NCBI GenBank assembly: GCA_902582345.1
Contig: CACHRU010000001.1
Span: forward strand, 124,001-188,000
Direction of reading: 5' to 3'
Origin: an uncultured Pelagibacteraceae bacterium
GTDB taxonomy: Bacteria; Pseudomonadota; Alphaproteobacteria; Pelagibacterales; Pelagibacteraceae
Length of the DNA stretch: 64,000 nt
Each line of letters begins with the position of its first letter. Position 1 is the stretch's first letter. Positions 32,534 to 41,931 of this stretch are shown here, one piece after another. Both the position numbers and the translations under genes were made by a program. The notes beneath the pieces were generated by a model that searched no databases, was not told where the DNA came from, and was given only the letters and a program-made list of their open reading frames with translations.

Positions 32534-32759
32534 ACATTCGTTTTTTTTTTAATTTTTTTATTTCTTCACCTTGTTTTTGCACAATTTTTTTTAAGATTTC
32601 AAATTCTTCAACTGAGACTATTTTCAGTTTATCTAAAACATCATCTCTTTTAAACTTGAGACTATTTATTATTTCTTTTTTTGCATCTTGCGAGGTAAGT
32701 ATACCCTTCTCAAAAACATCAGACAAAATTCTTAATATTTTTTCAGAGTTACGCATCAT
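32511..32759 (-). CDS. ubiK: UbiK/BMFP family accessory protein
   Basis: A small (82 aa) protein of the YqiC/UbiK type: an N-terminal amphipathic region, then VEEFEILKKIVQKQGEEIKKL, the trimeric coiled coil characteristic of the family, and a basic tail. UbiK assists ubiquinone synthesis with UbiJ in E. coli. Two adjacent ATGs can start it. It is convergent with the kinase gene and divergent from lgt by 52 nt. Confidence 0.8.
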   Translation of the reverse strand: MMRNSEKILRILSDVFEKGILTSQDAKKEIINSLKFKRDDVLDKLKIVSVEEFEILKKIVQKQGEEIKKLKKKRMSKKAKKS

Positions 32760-32811
32760 ATTTATTCTATTTGATAAGAAACAACTATTAAATTATGTTA
32801 TAAAATCTTAA

Positions 32812-33604
32812 ATGTATATACATAATATTGACCCTATTTTATTAAACCTGGGTATCATAGAAATACGATGGTATTCTTTAGCTTATATAGTTGGTATTTT
32901 AGCTGGGTGGTGGTTGGGTAAAAAAATACTAGCTTTTAAAATAAAAGACCAAAAGTTAATTTTTAAATTAGAAGATTTTGATAATCTAATTACTTACTTA
33001 ATAATAGCAATTATTTTAGGTGGCAGACTAGGTTATATATTTTTTTATAACTTTAGCTATTACATGACACATCCTTTGGACATTGTAAAAATTTGGGAAG
33101 GAGGGATGTCTTTTCATGGGGCGCTAATTGGAATTGTTTTAGGTACGTATCTTTTTTCAAAAAAAACATCAAATTAAAACTTTTATTCTTCTAGATATTA
33201 TCGCGTGTGTTTCTCCTATAGGTATATTTTTTGGAAGATTGGCTAATTTTGTTAATAGTGAACTTATTGGTAGACCGTCTGAAATAATGTGGTCTGTTAT
33301 TTTTGTTAAAATTGATAATATATCTAGGCATCCATCTCAAATTTACGAAGCTCTTCTTGAGGGATTGTTATTATTTATAATCTTGATAGTTTTAACTTTT
33401 AAAAAAGAAGTAAAAAATGGTCTTTGTTCTAGTTATTTTTTAATGTTGTACGGTATTTTTAGAATTTTTTGTGAACAATTTAGAGAACCAGATAAACATA
33501 TAGGCTACTTTTTAAATTACTTTTCGCTTGGCACTATTTTAAGTAGTTTAATGATTGTTGCAGGAGTACTTATTTATTTTAATATCAAGAAACAAGAATT
33601 TTAA
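32812..33604 (+). pseudogene. lgt: Prolipoprotein diacylglyceryl transferase, interrupted by +1 frameshift
   Basis: Lgt transfers diacylglycerol from phosphatidylglycerol to the lipobox cysteine of prolipoproteins in the inner membrane. The first part (32812-33177) has IRWYSLAYIVGILAGWW, GGRLGYIFFYN and the key EGGMSFHGALIG block. It ends in a stop soon after an A8 run (33159-33166). The downstream part continues in the next frame with no loss of content: KHQIKTFILLDIIACVSPIG, GRLANFVNSELIGRP, HPSQIYEALLEG. Removing one A from the run restores one frame of about 263 codons. It may be a sequencing error, a real mutation, or a slippage site. Confidence 0.9.
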
Positions 33605-33623
33605 AAAACTTTCAATTAGATTT

Positions 33624-34664
33624 ATGAAAAAAAAAATTATTCCATTCGATAGTTTTATTGATCAGGCTTTGTATGCTAAGAAAGAAGGTTACTACTCAAG
33701 AAATAATCCTTTTGGAAAAAAGGGAGATTTTATTACTGCACCTGCTATCTCATTTTTGTTTGGTGAAATGATAGCTATTTGGTTAATTTTTTTTTGGGAA
33801 AACCTTAAAAAGCCAAAAAAAATTAATATCATCGAATTAGGCCCGGGAGACGGAAAATTAATTAAAATTTTGTTAAAAACATTTGCAAAATTTCCAGATT
33901 TCAATAAGTGTGTAAATATTTTTTTGTATGAGAAAAGTGAAAATTTAATCAAAATTCAAAAAAAAGAGTTAAAAAATAAAAATATCAAATGGTTAAAAAA
34001 CTTTAATGTCCTTAAAAGAGGACCTGTTATCTTTTTAGGAAATGAATTTTTTGATGCTGTAGCAATAAAACAATTTGTCAAAAAAGATAAGGTGATTTTA
34101 GAGAAATATGTTGATATTAGAAAAAAAAATAAACCTAAAATTCTACTAAAAAAAACAAACTTAAAAACAATTAAAGAACTCAAAAAATTCAATCTTTTAA
34201 AAAAAAATGGAATAATAGAGTACCCGAAGCTTGGGCTTGTTGAGATTAACAATTTTATTAAAAAGATTAATAAATTTGGTGGTGGAATTTTATTAATTGA
34301 TTATGGATATATTAATCAAATAAATTTTAGCAGTATACAATCAATAAAAAAACATAAAAAAAACAGATTGTTTGATAATATTGGAAACGCTGATATCACA
34401 TCTTTGGTGAATTTTGGAATGTTAAATAATTACTTCAAAAATAAAAAATTAAAAGTAAATGAAATAGTTACTCAAGGGTTTTTTTTAAAAAAGCTTGGTA
34501 TTATAAGTCGAGCAGAACTTTTGAGTAAAAACATGAGTTTTAAAGAAAAAACAGATTTATATTATAGGTTAAAAAGGCTTTTACACCCAAACTACATGGG
34601 AGAAATTTTCAAAGTTATTTTTGCATATAAATCAAAAAAAAAATTCACATTAGGATTTAAATAA
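33624..34664 (+). CDS. SAM-dependent methyltransferase MidA/NDUFAF7 family
   Basis: Homologue of NDUFAF7/MidA, which in mitochondria dimethylates an arginine of complex I subunit NDUFS2. Start at ATG 33624 (an earlier frame-open start would overlap lgt). The opening IPFDSFIDQALYAKKEGYYS, the FITAPAISFLFGEMIAIW block, SAM motif IIELGPGDGKL, GNEFFDAVAIKQF and LIDYGY are family marks. lgt, this gene and pgeF in a row is a common alphaproteobacterial order. The complex I link is known for mitochondria and assumed here. Confidence 0.9.
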   Translation: MKKKIIPFDSFIDQALYAKKEGYYSRNNPFGKKGDFITAPAISFLFGEMIAIWLIFFWENLKKPKKINIIELGPGDGKLIKILLKTFAKFPDFNKCVNIFLYEKSENLIKIQKKELKNKNIKWLKNFNVLKRGPVIFLGNEFFDAVAIKQFVKKDKVILEKYVDIRKKNKPKILLKKTNLKTIKELKKFNLLKKNGIIEYPKLGLVEINNFIKKINKFGGGILLIDYGYINQINFSSIQSIKKHKKNRLFDNIGNADITSLVNFGMLNNYFKNKKLKVNEIVTQGFFLKKLGIISRAELLSKNMSFKEKTDLYYRLKRLLHPNYMGEIFKVIFAYKSKKKFTLGFK

Positions 34665-35425
34665 TGTTTTTTTCAAAGAAACTTGAAGATAAGAATAAAA
34701 TTAAACATTGTTTTTTTTCTAGAAAAAATGGTGTTTCAAAAGGGATCTATGAAAGTTTGAACTGTGGTCCTGGTTCTAATGACAGTGAAAAGAATATTCT
34801 TAAAAATTTAAATTTTGTTGCAAATTTTATGGAAACTAAATTTGAAGATATGATTTTAATGAATCAAACTCACAGCAACAAAGTCATTTTTATAAGTGAA
34901 AAAAATAAAAATCAAAAAAAATTCAATTCTGATGCGGTTATTACTTCTTTAAGAAATTTAGCTCTATGTGTTTTGACAGCAGATTGCGTACCAGTATTAC
35001 TTTATGATGAAAATAATGATTTAATTGGATGTCTTCATGCTGGTTGGAGAGGAGCAATCAGTGGAATAATAGAAAATACCATAAATGAATTTAAAAAACA
35101 AAATTCAAATTGTAAAATAATCGCCTCTATAGGTCCTTGCATTGATGTTAATAATTATGAGGTTGATGTAAATTTTTATAAAAGATTTTTATTAGATTCA
35201 AAAGTAAATAGAAAATTTTTTTTTAAAAAGAATGATAACAAATTTAATTTTGATTTAAGGAATTATATCTCGGAAAAACTGAAAAAGTGTAAAGTTCATG
35301 AATTCGATAATATTTTAAAAGATACTTTTAGCGACTCAAGTAACTTTTTTAGCTTTAGAAGGTCTACTAAGCAAGGTGAAAAAGACTATGGGAGATGTAT
35401 CTCTTCGATTGTATTGAAGGATTAA
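34664..35425 (+). CDS. pgeF: Peptidoglycan editing factor PgeF (YfiH, laccase-domain family)
   Basis: DUF152/multicopper-oxidoreductase-like protein; in E. coli YfiH removes mis-incorporated L-Ser from wall precursors. LMNQTHSNKVI, SDAVITSLRNLALCVLTADCVPVLLYD, GCLHAGWRGAISGIIENTI and ASIGPCIDVNNYEV give the family metal-site His and Cys residues. Its ATG overlaps the stop of the previous gene (TAATG). Length of 253 aa is normal. Confidence 0.92.
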   Translation: MFFSKKLEDKNKIKHCFFSRKNGVSKGIYESLNCGPGSNDSEKNILKNLNFVANFMETKFEDMILMNQTHSNKVIFISEKNKNQKKFNSDAVITSLRNLALCVLTADCVPVLLYDENNDLIGCLHAGWRGAISGIIENTINEFKKQNSNCKIIASIGPCIDVNNYEVDVNFYKRFLLDSKVNRKFFFKKNDNKFNFDLRNYISEKLKKCKVHEFDNILKDTFSDSSNFFSFRRSTKQGEKDYGRCISSIVLKD

Positions 35426-35474
35426 TAAATTAATTGAAAACTTTAAAAAATGATTGTATAAATAATTATCTCTG

Positions 35475-36407
35475 ATGAAAATCTTATCTGGAACTAGCAA
35501 TTTAAAGCTCAGTAAAGATATAGCAAAGCACCTCAAGCTAAGATTGGTTAATACTAATATTAGAAGATTTTCAGATGGTGAGATTTACATTGAAATAAAC
35601 GAAAACATAAGAGGCAATAGTGTTTTTGTTATACAGTCAACATCAAATCCAGCAAACGATAATCTAATGGAACTTTTATTAGTTATTGATGCACTCAAAA
35701 GATCTTCGGCAAAAAATATTACTGCTGTAATACCTTATTATGGTTATGCTAGACAAGATCGTAAGGTTGCGCCAAGAACTTCTATATCAGCTAAAGTTGT
35801 GGCTAATCTTATTACGAATGCTGGCGCAAGTAGAGTAGTAACTGTCGATTTACACGCAGGTCAAATACAAGGTTTTTTTGATATGCCTGTAGATAATTTA
35901 TTTACAACTCCCCTATTTGCTAAACACATTAAAAAAAAATTAAAAAACAAAAAATTAATTTGCGTCTCCCCTGATGTTGGTGGGGTTCAAAGAACTAGGG
36001 GACTTGCTACTCGCTTGAAGGCTGATTTAGCTATCATTGATAAAAGAAGACCCGCTCCAGGAAAATCTGAAGTGATGAATATCATTGGTGATGTAAAAGG
36101 AAAGACTTGCATTATAGTTGATGATATTATTGATAGTGGAGGAACAATTGTAAATGCGGCCAACGCCTTAAAAAGGAGTGGAGCCTCGGATGTTTATGTT
36201 TTTATCACGCACGCAGTTTTAAGTGGAGATGCGGTAAATAAGATAAAAAAATCAAAAATAAAAAAATTAGTTATAACAGACACTATTAACAATAGTTCAA
36301 AAATTAAGAATAACAATAAAATTGAAGTTTTATCTATTGCCCAATTAATGGCTGAGGCAATTAAAAGAATATCAAATTCCAATTCGGTATCAGATTTATT
36401 CAATTAA
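35475..36407 (+). CDS. prs: Ribose-phosphate pyrophosphokinase
   Basis: Makes PRPP from ribose 5-phosphate and ATP for nucleotide, His and Trp synthesis. KILSGTSNLKLSKDIAKHL opens the protein; FVIQSTSNPANDNLMELL, YYGYARQDRKVAPRTSISAK, VDLHAGQIQGFF and the PRPP-binding IIVDDIIDSGGTIVNAA are all intact. The 310-aa length is standard. A 49-nt gap precedes it and another of 53 nt follows, so it may have its own promoter. Confidence 0.97.
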   Translation: MKILSGTSNLKLSKDIAKHLKLRLVNTNIRRFSDGEIYIEINENIRGNSVFVIQSTSNPANDNLMELLLVIDALKRSSAKNITAVIPYYGYARQDRKVAPRTSISAKVVANLITNAGASRVVTVDLHAGQIQGFFDMPVDNLFTTPLFAKHIKKKLKNKKLICVSPDVGGVQRTRGLATRLKADLAIIDKRRPAPGKSEVMNIIGDVKGKTCIIVDDIIDSGGTIVNAANALKRSGASDVYVFITHAVLSGDAVNKIKKSKIKKLVITDTINNSSKIKNNNKIEVLSIAQLMAEAIKRISNSNSVSDLFN

Positions 36408-36460
36408 TACTTGTTTTATTTTTAAACTTAAGTTAAATAGCATCGAAATTAAAAAATTAA

Positions 36461-37225
36461 ATGAATAATTTAAAAGCAAATAAAAGGGAAACTAAGTCTA
36501 CTGGCCAAAATAATCAATTGAGAGCTAAGGGATTAATTCCTGCCATATTATATGGTGGCAAAGTTGAAAACGAAAAAATTTCAATTGAAAAAAAACAATT
36601 AAAAAGTTTCTTAGAGTCAGAGTCTTTTTTATCTACAGTAATTGAACTGGATATTGAGGGAAAAAAAGAGAAAGTCATTCCGAGAGATATTTCTTACCAT
36701 GTTACAAGTGATGAACCGCTACATATAGATTTTATGAGAGTAGTTTCTGGTTCAAAAATTATTATCGAAATTCCAGTTGTATTTAAAAACCAAGAAAAAT
36801 CTCCAGGACTAAAAAGAGGTGGAGTGCTTAATATAGTTAGAAGAAAAGTCGAGCTCAAATGCCCTGCCGATAAAATACCAGAAAAGATTATAATTGATTT
36901 AGACGGATCAGATATAGGGACAAGTATTAAAATTTCATCCGTTAAGCTAGAGGAAGACGTGACTCCAACTATTTCTGATAGAGATTTTGTGATTGCGACT
37001 GTAGCGGCTCCTACTGTTGTAAAAGAACCTGAAAAACCAGCAGCTGAAGGTGAGGCTGTGGAAGGTGCTGAAGGAGAAACAGCTGCAGCTGAAGGCGGTG
37101 AAGCAGCTCCACAAGCAAAAGAAGGTGAACAAGCTAAAAAAGATGAAAAATCTAAAGATGCAGGTGCAGAAAAAAAACCTGCTGAAAAAAAAGCTGCAGA
37201 TAAGAAAACACCTGAAAAGAAATAA
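36461..37225 (+). CDS. rplY: 50S ribosomal protein L25 (long, Ctc type)
   Basis: 5S rRNA-binding ribosomal protein of the two-domain CTC type: the L25 domain (residues 1-95, including GLIPAILYGG and HIDFMRV) and a beta domain to about 185. The final 65 residues are a low-complexity tail rich in Ala, Glu, Lys and Gly, presumably disordered, as commonly seen in alphaproteobacterial L25. rplY-pth-ychF is a conserved order. Confidence 0.94.
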   Translation: MNNLKANKRETKSTGQNNQLRAKGLIPAILYGGKVENEKISIEKKQLKSFLESESFLSTVIELDIEGKKEKVIPRDISYHVTSDEPLHIDFMRVVSGSKIIIEIPVVFKNQEKSPGLKRGGVLNIVRRKVELKCPADKIPEKIIIDLDGSDIGTSIKISSVKLEEDVTPTISDRDFVIATVAAPTVVKEPEKPAAEGEAVEGAEGETAAAEGGEAAPQAKEGEQAKKDEKSKDAGAEKKPAEKKAADKKTPEKK

Positions 37226-37231
37226 TTTTAT

Positions 37232-37804
37232 ATGCTTTTATTAGTTGGATTAGGAAATCCTGGACCGAGTAGCACAAACAATCGACACAATATTGGATTT
37301 AGAATTATTGATGCCATAAATAAACACTTCAAATTGTCAAAACAAAAACCAAAGTTTAAAGGATTGTTAACTACAGGAAATATTGAGTCTAAAAAAGTTT
37401 ATGCGATTAAACCATTAACTTTCATGAATAACTCAGGAACTGCAGTAAAAGAGCTTATCGATTATTTCAAAATTGACTCTAAAGATGTAATAGTTTTTCA
37501 TGACGATTTAGACATAGACTTTGGAAAAATTAAAGCAAAGATCGGGGGAAGTAGTGCCGGACATAATGGCATTGAGTCAATTGATAAGTTTATTGGAAAA
37601 GACTACTCTCGAGTCAGGGTTGGTATAGGACATCCAAAAGAAAAAAGGAAAGTTAATAACCACGTTTTAGAGGATTTTAAAGAAGATGAAGAGGAAAAAA
37701 TTCAAGAAATTACCGAGAGTATAGTTAAACTAATACCAACCTTAATAGACAAAAAAATTGATTTATTTTCAAGTAAGGTCAATCAAAACTTAAATGGGAT
37801 TTAA
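37232..37804 (+). CDS. pth: Peptidyl-tRNA hydrolase
   Basis: Recycles tRNA from peptidyl-tRNA that has dropped off ribosomes. LLVGLGNPGPSSTNNRHNIGF carries the catalytic His in the N-R-H-N-I-G motif (residue about 20); KPLTFMNNSGTAV and VFHDDLDIDFG (catalytic Asp) and SAGHNGIESI complete the active site. 190 aa is normal. It starts 6 nt after rplY and overlaps ychF by 11 nt. Confidence 0.96.
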   Translation: MLLLVGLGNPGPSSTNNRHNIGFRIIDAINKHFKLSKQKPKFKGLLTTGNIESKKVYAIKPLTFMNNSGTAVKELIDYFKIDSKDVIVFHDDLDIDFGKIKAKIGGSSAGHNGIESIDKFIGKDYSRVRVGIGHPKEKRKVNNHVLEDFKEDEEEKIQEITESIVKLIPTLIDKKIDLFSSKVNQNLNGI

Positions 37805-38864
37805 GTGTGGAATTGTAGGTCTTCCAAATGTTGGGAAGTCTACTTTATTTAACGCTTTAACAGCTTCCAGAAAAGCTGAGGCAGCAAATTTTCCATTTTG
37901 CACTATTGATCCAAATATTGGAGTTGTTAGTGTTATGGATGACAGACTCGATAAACTTACAGACCTTTCTAAATCAAAAAAAAAAATTTATGCCAATATT
38001 ACTTTTGTTGATATAGCAGGCTTAGTTAAAGGTGCATCAAGGGGTGAAGGTTTAGGCAATAAATTTTTATCACATATAAGAGAAGTTGATGCAATTATTC
38101 ATTTAACAAGATGTTTTGCGTCTGACCAGATAACCCATGTTAATTCAATAGTTAATCCAGTTGATGACCTCGAAACTATTAAAACTGAAATAATACTATC
38201 TGATATTAGTCTTATTCAAAAAAAACTTGAGAAAAGTAAGAAAAAATTATTGTCTAGTAAAGAGGTTGAAATTTTAGAAAAAAAATTGAATTTACTTAAT
38301 AAAGGTGATGATAAATTATCTGATAATAAGGAAGAAAATATTTTTTTATCATCTATCGGCTTACTAAGCATAAAACCCAGAATAATAGTTTGTAATGTAG
38401 ACGAGGCTAGTCTAGCTAAAGGAAATGATTACTCCAATAAAGTCATTGAAAATTACCCTGATGAGAAAGTGGTTATAATTTGTGCAGACATAGAGGATCA
38501 AATAATGAATTTAGATAAAAGCGAACAAGTAAATTTCATGAATGAGGTGGGTATGGAAAAAACTGGTCTCAATCAACTAATAAAAACTGGATATGATTTA
38601 TTAAATTTAGAGACGTTTTTTACCTCAGGTCCTTTAGAAAGTAGAGCATGGACTGTTAAAAAGAATACCTTAGCACCAAAAGCTGCGTCGGTAATTCATA
38701 CGGATTTTGAAAAAAATTTTATTAAAGCTGAAGCTATTGATTGTGAAGATTTTTTTAAATTTGGAAGTGCTGAGAAATGCAAAGAAAATGGAAGAATGAG
38801 AATTGAAGGAAAAGATTATATTGTTAAAGATGGAGATGTATTATTCTTCAGAGTCAACTCGTGA
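37794..38864 (+). CDS. ychF: Redox-regulated ATPase YchF
   Basis: Obg-family P-loop protein that prefers ATP, bound to ribosomes and linked to stress responses. G1 is GLPNVGKSTLFNAL near residue 8; G3 appears as FVDIAGLVKGASRGEGLGNKFL; the YchF-specific coiled-coil insertion (about 130-180) and the TGS-like domain at the C-terminus ([28 protein letters not shown]) are present. 356 aa. Its end overlaps the convergent petC by 24 nt. Confidence 0.96.
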   Translation: MGFKCGIVGLPNVGKSTLFNALTASRKAEAANFPFCTIDPNIGVVSVMDDRLDKLTDLSKSKKKIYANITFVDIAGLVKGASRGEGLGNKFLSHIREVDAIIHLTRCFASDQITHVNSIVNPVDDLETIKTEIILSDISLIQKKLEKSKKKLLSSKEVEILEKKLNLLNKGDDKLSDNKEENIFLSSIGLLSIKPRIIVCNVDEASLAKGNDYSNKVIENYPDEKVVIICADIEDQIMNLDKSEQVNFMNEVGMEKTGLNQLIKTGYDLLNLETFFTSGPLESRAWTVKKNTLAPKAASVIHTDFEKNFIKAEAIDCEDFFKFGSAEKCKENGRMRIEGKDYIVKDGDVLFFRVNS

Positions 38865-39626
38865 CCAGATACGTTTCATGCTTAAATAAACGAGAACTGT
38901 TAAAAGAATTAAATACACCATAACTTTAAAACCTGTTTTATGTCTTTCTTCCAATTCTGGTTCTGCAGCCCATGAAAGAAAAGTAGTAACATCTTTAGCC
39001 ATTTGATCAACTGACGCCTCAGTTCCATCAGAATATTCTATAATACCATCCATTAGAGGGGATGACATTTTAATCTTATTACCAATCATGTATTTATTAT
39101 AGTAAACACCATCATCTAATATTACTCCTTCAGGTGGGTCTTCATATCCTACTAAGACGGAGTAAATATAATCTGATCCTCCAGGTCTTGCTTTAACTAA
39201 AACTGACATGTCAGGAGGGTAAGCACCTCCATTAGCTGCTATAGAGGCATTTACATTCGGATATGGGCTTTTAAATTTATCAGATGGTCTGCCTGGCCTT
39301 GTAAACATTTCACCTTGACTATCTGGTCCATCTTCAATTTCAATACTTGCGGCTATTGCCTTAACTTCCTCTTTTGAAAATTCAGGCCCACCGGGTTCAC
39401 CCAGATTTCTATAACTCAGATACTGCATAGAGTGACAAGATGAACAGACTTCTTTATAAACTTGAAAGCCTCTTTGTAAGGAGGCTCTATCAAATTTTCC
39501 TGTAAGTCCCTTAAAGCTCCAATCAACTTTAATAGGTTTAGTTTGCTCTGATCCAAAAGAGTGATTTATAATTAAAAAAAAAATAAAAAATAAGACTGGT
39601 AGTTTTTTCAAACTAAAACTTCTCAT
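38841..39626 (-). CDS. petC: Cytochrome c1
   Basis: Haem c subunit of the cytochrome bc1 complex (periplasmic face). A signal peptide (about residues 1-26) precedes the mature protein; the haem motif CSSCH is near residue 61; the axial Met is in IKMSSPL, corresponding to the usual IxMPPPL; and a C-terminal anchor [16 protein letters not shown] ends it. I start at ATG 39626, within petB's end (14-nt overlap), because it opens a good signal peptide; 11 further codons upstream are open. Confidence 0.95.
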   Translation of the reverse strand: MRSFSLKKLPVLFFIFFLIINHSFGSEQTKPIKVDWSFKGLTGKFDRASLQRGFQVYKEVCSSCHSMQYLSYRNLGEPGGPEFSKEEVKAIAASIEIEDGPDSQGEMFTRPGRPSDKFKSPYPNVNASIAANGGAYPPDMSVLVKARPGGSDYIYSVLVGYEDPPEGVILDDGVYYNKYMIGNKIKMSSPLMDGIIEYSDGTEASVDQMAKDVTTFLSWAAEPELEERHKTGFKVMVYLILLTVLVYLSMKRIWSRVDSEE

Positions 39627-40872
39627 TATCTTTCTTAGCCATAGATAGCTTGGCTCCACCTGATAAAACTGGTTCGGATATACTAAGAGGTATCGGGTCA
39701 GTTTTTTCTAAAAGACCAACAACAGGCAAGACTACTAAAAAATGTAAGAAGTAGTAAATTGTTCCAACTCTAGCTAAAACCAAATATATCCCTTCAGCTG
39801 GCATCGCACCCATGTAACCTAATAAAAGTACATCAACAACAAATATCCAATAAAATTGTCTATAAATTGGTCTGAAAACTGCGGATCTGACTTTTGAAGT
39901 GTCTAACCAAGGTAAAACAAATAAAATAAATATTGCACCAAACATCAATATTACTCCACCTAATTTATCAGGCACAGATCTTAGAATTGCATAAAAAGGT
40001 AGAAGATACCATTCTGGCACTATGTGAGCTGGTGTTACTAAAGGGTTTGCTGGTATGTAATTGTCTGAGTGACCTAAAACATTTGGGGAAAAAAATACAA
40101 AACCTGCAAATATAATCATAAACATAAGAAGTGCGAAAGTATCTTTTATAGTTATATAAGGATGAAAAGGTACAGTATCTTTAGACGGTTTTTTAATATC
40201 AATTCCAACCGGGTTATTATTACCTGGTACATGCAACGCCCAAATATGAAGGACTACCAATCCAAGAATTAGAAAAGGAATTAGATAATGTAAACTAAAA
40301 AACCTATTTAAAGTTGGATTATCAACTGAATATGCGCCCCATAACCATGTTGTTATACTATCTCCTACCAAAGGAATTGCGCTAAATAAATTTGTAATTA
40401 CTGTAGCACCCCAAAAACTCATTTGCCCCCAAGGTAGAACATAACCCATAAAAGCTGCCGCCATCATTAATAAATAAATTAATAAACCTATTATCCAAAT
40501 TACCTCTCTAGGGGATTTGTATGACCCGTAAAATAACGATCTAAATATATGAATATAAACTGCTAAAAAGAACATTGAAGCTCCGTTGCTGTGAATGTAT
40601 CTTATTAACCATCCATAGTTTACATCTCTCATAATATGTTCAACGCTTGCGAAAGCTAAATCAGCGTGTGCAACATAATGCATTGCCAAAACTATTCCTG
40701 TAATAATTTGTGTTAATAAACAAAAAGTAAGTATTCCTCCAAAGGTCCACCAATAATTCAAATTTTTTGGAGTCGGGTAATCTGTGAGATGAGCACCTAA
40801 AGTTAATAAAGGTAAACGATCATTAAACCATTTGCCCGCTTTAGATTTTGGTTGATATTCTTTATCACTCAT
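39613..40872 (-). CDS. petB: Cytochrome b of bc1 complex
   Basis: Membrane subunit that holds both b haems and the two quinone sites. Haem ligands are in [10 protein letters not shown] and [12 protein letters not shown] (about 96-116) and, in the second pair, SLHYLIPFL and [12 protein letters not shown]; the Qo motif [14 protein letters not shown] is intact. About eight membrane segments are seen. At 419 aa it is normal. Middle gene of the petABC operon. Confidence 0.97.
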   Translation of the reverse strand: MSDKEYQPKSKAGKWFNDRLPLLTLGAHLTDYPTPKNLNYWWTFGGILTFCLLTQIITGIVLAMHYVAHADLAFASVEHIMRDVNYGWLIRYIHSNGASMFFLAVYIHIFRSLFYGSYKSPREVIWIIGLLIYLLMMAAAFMGYVLPWGQMSFWGATVITNLFSAIPLVGDSITTWLWGAYSVDNPTLNRFFSLHYLIPFLILGLVVLHIWALHVPGNNNPVGIDIKKPSKDTVPFHPYITIKDTFALLMFMIIFAGFVFFSPNVLGHSDNYIPANPLVTPAHIVPEWYLLPFYAILRSVPDKLGGVILMFGAIFILFVLPWLDTSKVRSAVFRPIYRQFYWIFVVDVLLLGYMGAMPAEGIYLVLARVGTIYYFLHFLVVLPVVGLLEKTDPIPLSISEPVLSGGAKLSMAKKDNEKF

Positions 40873-40875
40873 TTT

Positions 40876-41397
40876 TTATCCAATCTTAATTGTGTTATTA
40901 TCGACAAACTCAAACTTAGGTATTTCCATATTTTTCGGTGCTGGCCCCTTTCTAATCCTGCCTGAGACATCATAGTGAGAACCATGACAAGGGCAGAACC
41001 AGCCTTTATAATCTCCTTTGTTTTTTAAAGGCACACATCCAAGGTGTGTACACACTCCTAGCATTACAAGCCATTCATCCTTACCTTCTTTTACTCTCTC
41101 CTCATCTCTTTGAGGATCGGGCAAATCGTCCATTTTTACTGATCTGGCTTCAGCAATTTCCTCTGGGGTCCTTCTTTTTAAAAAAACTGGCTTTCCTCTC
41201 CACAAAACTGTAATTTCCTTCCCTGGTTCAATATTAGTAATATCTACTTCAGTCGTCGCTAATGCTTTTTGAGCCTTGTCAGGGTTCATCTGATCAATCA
41301 ATGGCCATATAACGGCACCCAGTCCTACCGCTCCTACTGTATAACTTGCGGTATATAGAAAGTCTCTTCTATTAGTTTTTTTTTCTTTTTGGCTCAT
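40876..41397 (-). CDS. petA: Ubiquinol-cytochrome c reductase Rieske iron-sulfur subunit
   Basis: 2Fe-2S subunit of bc1. The N-terminus has a twin-arginine-like signal NRRDFLYTASYTVGAVG that stays as the membrane anchor. The cluster-binding boxes are CTHLGC and CPCHGSHYD (near residues 124-150). First gene of petABC on the minus strand. A gap of 85 nt separates it from the divergent trmL and should contain both promoters. Confidence 0.97.
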   Translation of the reverse strand: MSQKEKKTNRRDFLYTASYTVGAVGLGAVIWPLIDQMNPDKAQKALATTEVDITNIEPGKEITVLWRGKPVFLKRRTPEEIAEARSVKMDDLPDPQRDEERVKEGKDEWLVMLGVCTHLGCVPLKNKGDYKGWFCPCHGSHYDVSGRIRKGPAPKNMEIPKFEFVDNNTIKIG

Positions 41398-41482
41398 ATA
41401 AGATGTTTTATAACCTTAATTAGTAAATAAAACTAAAAAAACAATTTTTTAGAGGTCAGAATGACACATAATTTGTTAAAAA

Positions 41483-41926
41483 ATGATTAACATTGCTCTT
41501 TACAAGCCAGATATTCCCCAAAATACTGCAGCGATTGTTCGATTAGGGGCGTGTTTAGGATTGAGAATCCATATTATTGAACCTTGCGGTTTCAATCTTG
41601 ATGATAAAAGATTTAAAAGAGTAGTAATGGATTATCTTAGTTTATGTAAAATATATAGATACAAAGATTTTAACAATTTCAGAAATTATTTTAAAAAATC
41701 AAGAATAGTTTTGTTAACAACTAAATCCCAAAAAAATTATCAAAAATTTAAATTCAAAAAAAATGATGTACTACTTTTTGGGAGTGAAAGTAAAGGGGTT
41801 CCTAAAGAGATTCATGATTTGGTAAATTTTAGACTGAGAATTCCAATGAATAAAAAAGCTAGATCATTAAATATAGGAATGGCAGTTGCAATTGCTTCTT
41901 CTCTATCAATTAACCAAAATACATAA
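41483..41926 (+). CDS. trmL: tRNA (cytidine/uridine-2'-O-)-methyltransferase TrmL
   Basis: SPOUT enzyme that 2'-O-methylates position 34 of tRNA-Leu species. NIALYKPDIPQNTAAIVRL opens the protein; the knotted SAM site is LLFGSESKGVP, then IPMNKKARSLNIGMAVAIA. 147 aa, a minimal SpoU/TrmL. Divergent from petA and followed by hemF, a common order in alphaproteobacteria. Confidence 0.94.
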   Translation: MINIALYKPDIPQNTAAIVRLGACLGLRIHIIEPCGFNLDDKRFKRVVMDYLSLCKIYRYKDFNNFRNYFKKSRIVLLTTKSQKNYQKFKFKKNDVLLFGSESKGVPKEIHDLVNFRLRIPMNKKARSLNIGMAVAIASSLSINQNT

Positions 41927-41931
41927 AATAA

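Noticed and set aside
37050..37244. 64-codon frame over the end of rplY
   Set aside because: An alternative-frame reading of the low-complexity L25 tail; Lys/Leu-rich with no family marks.
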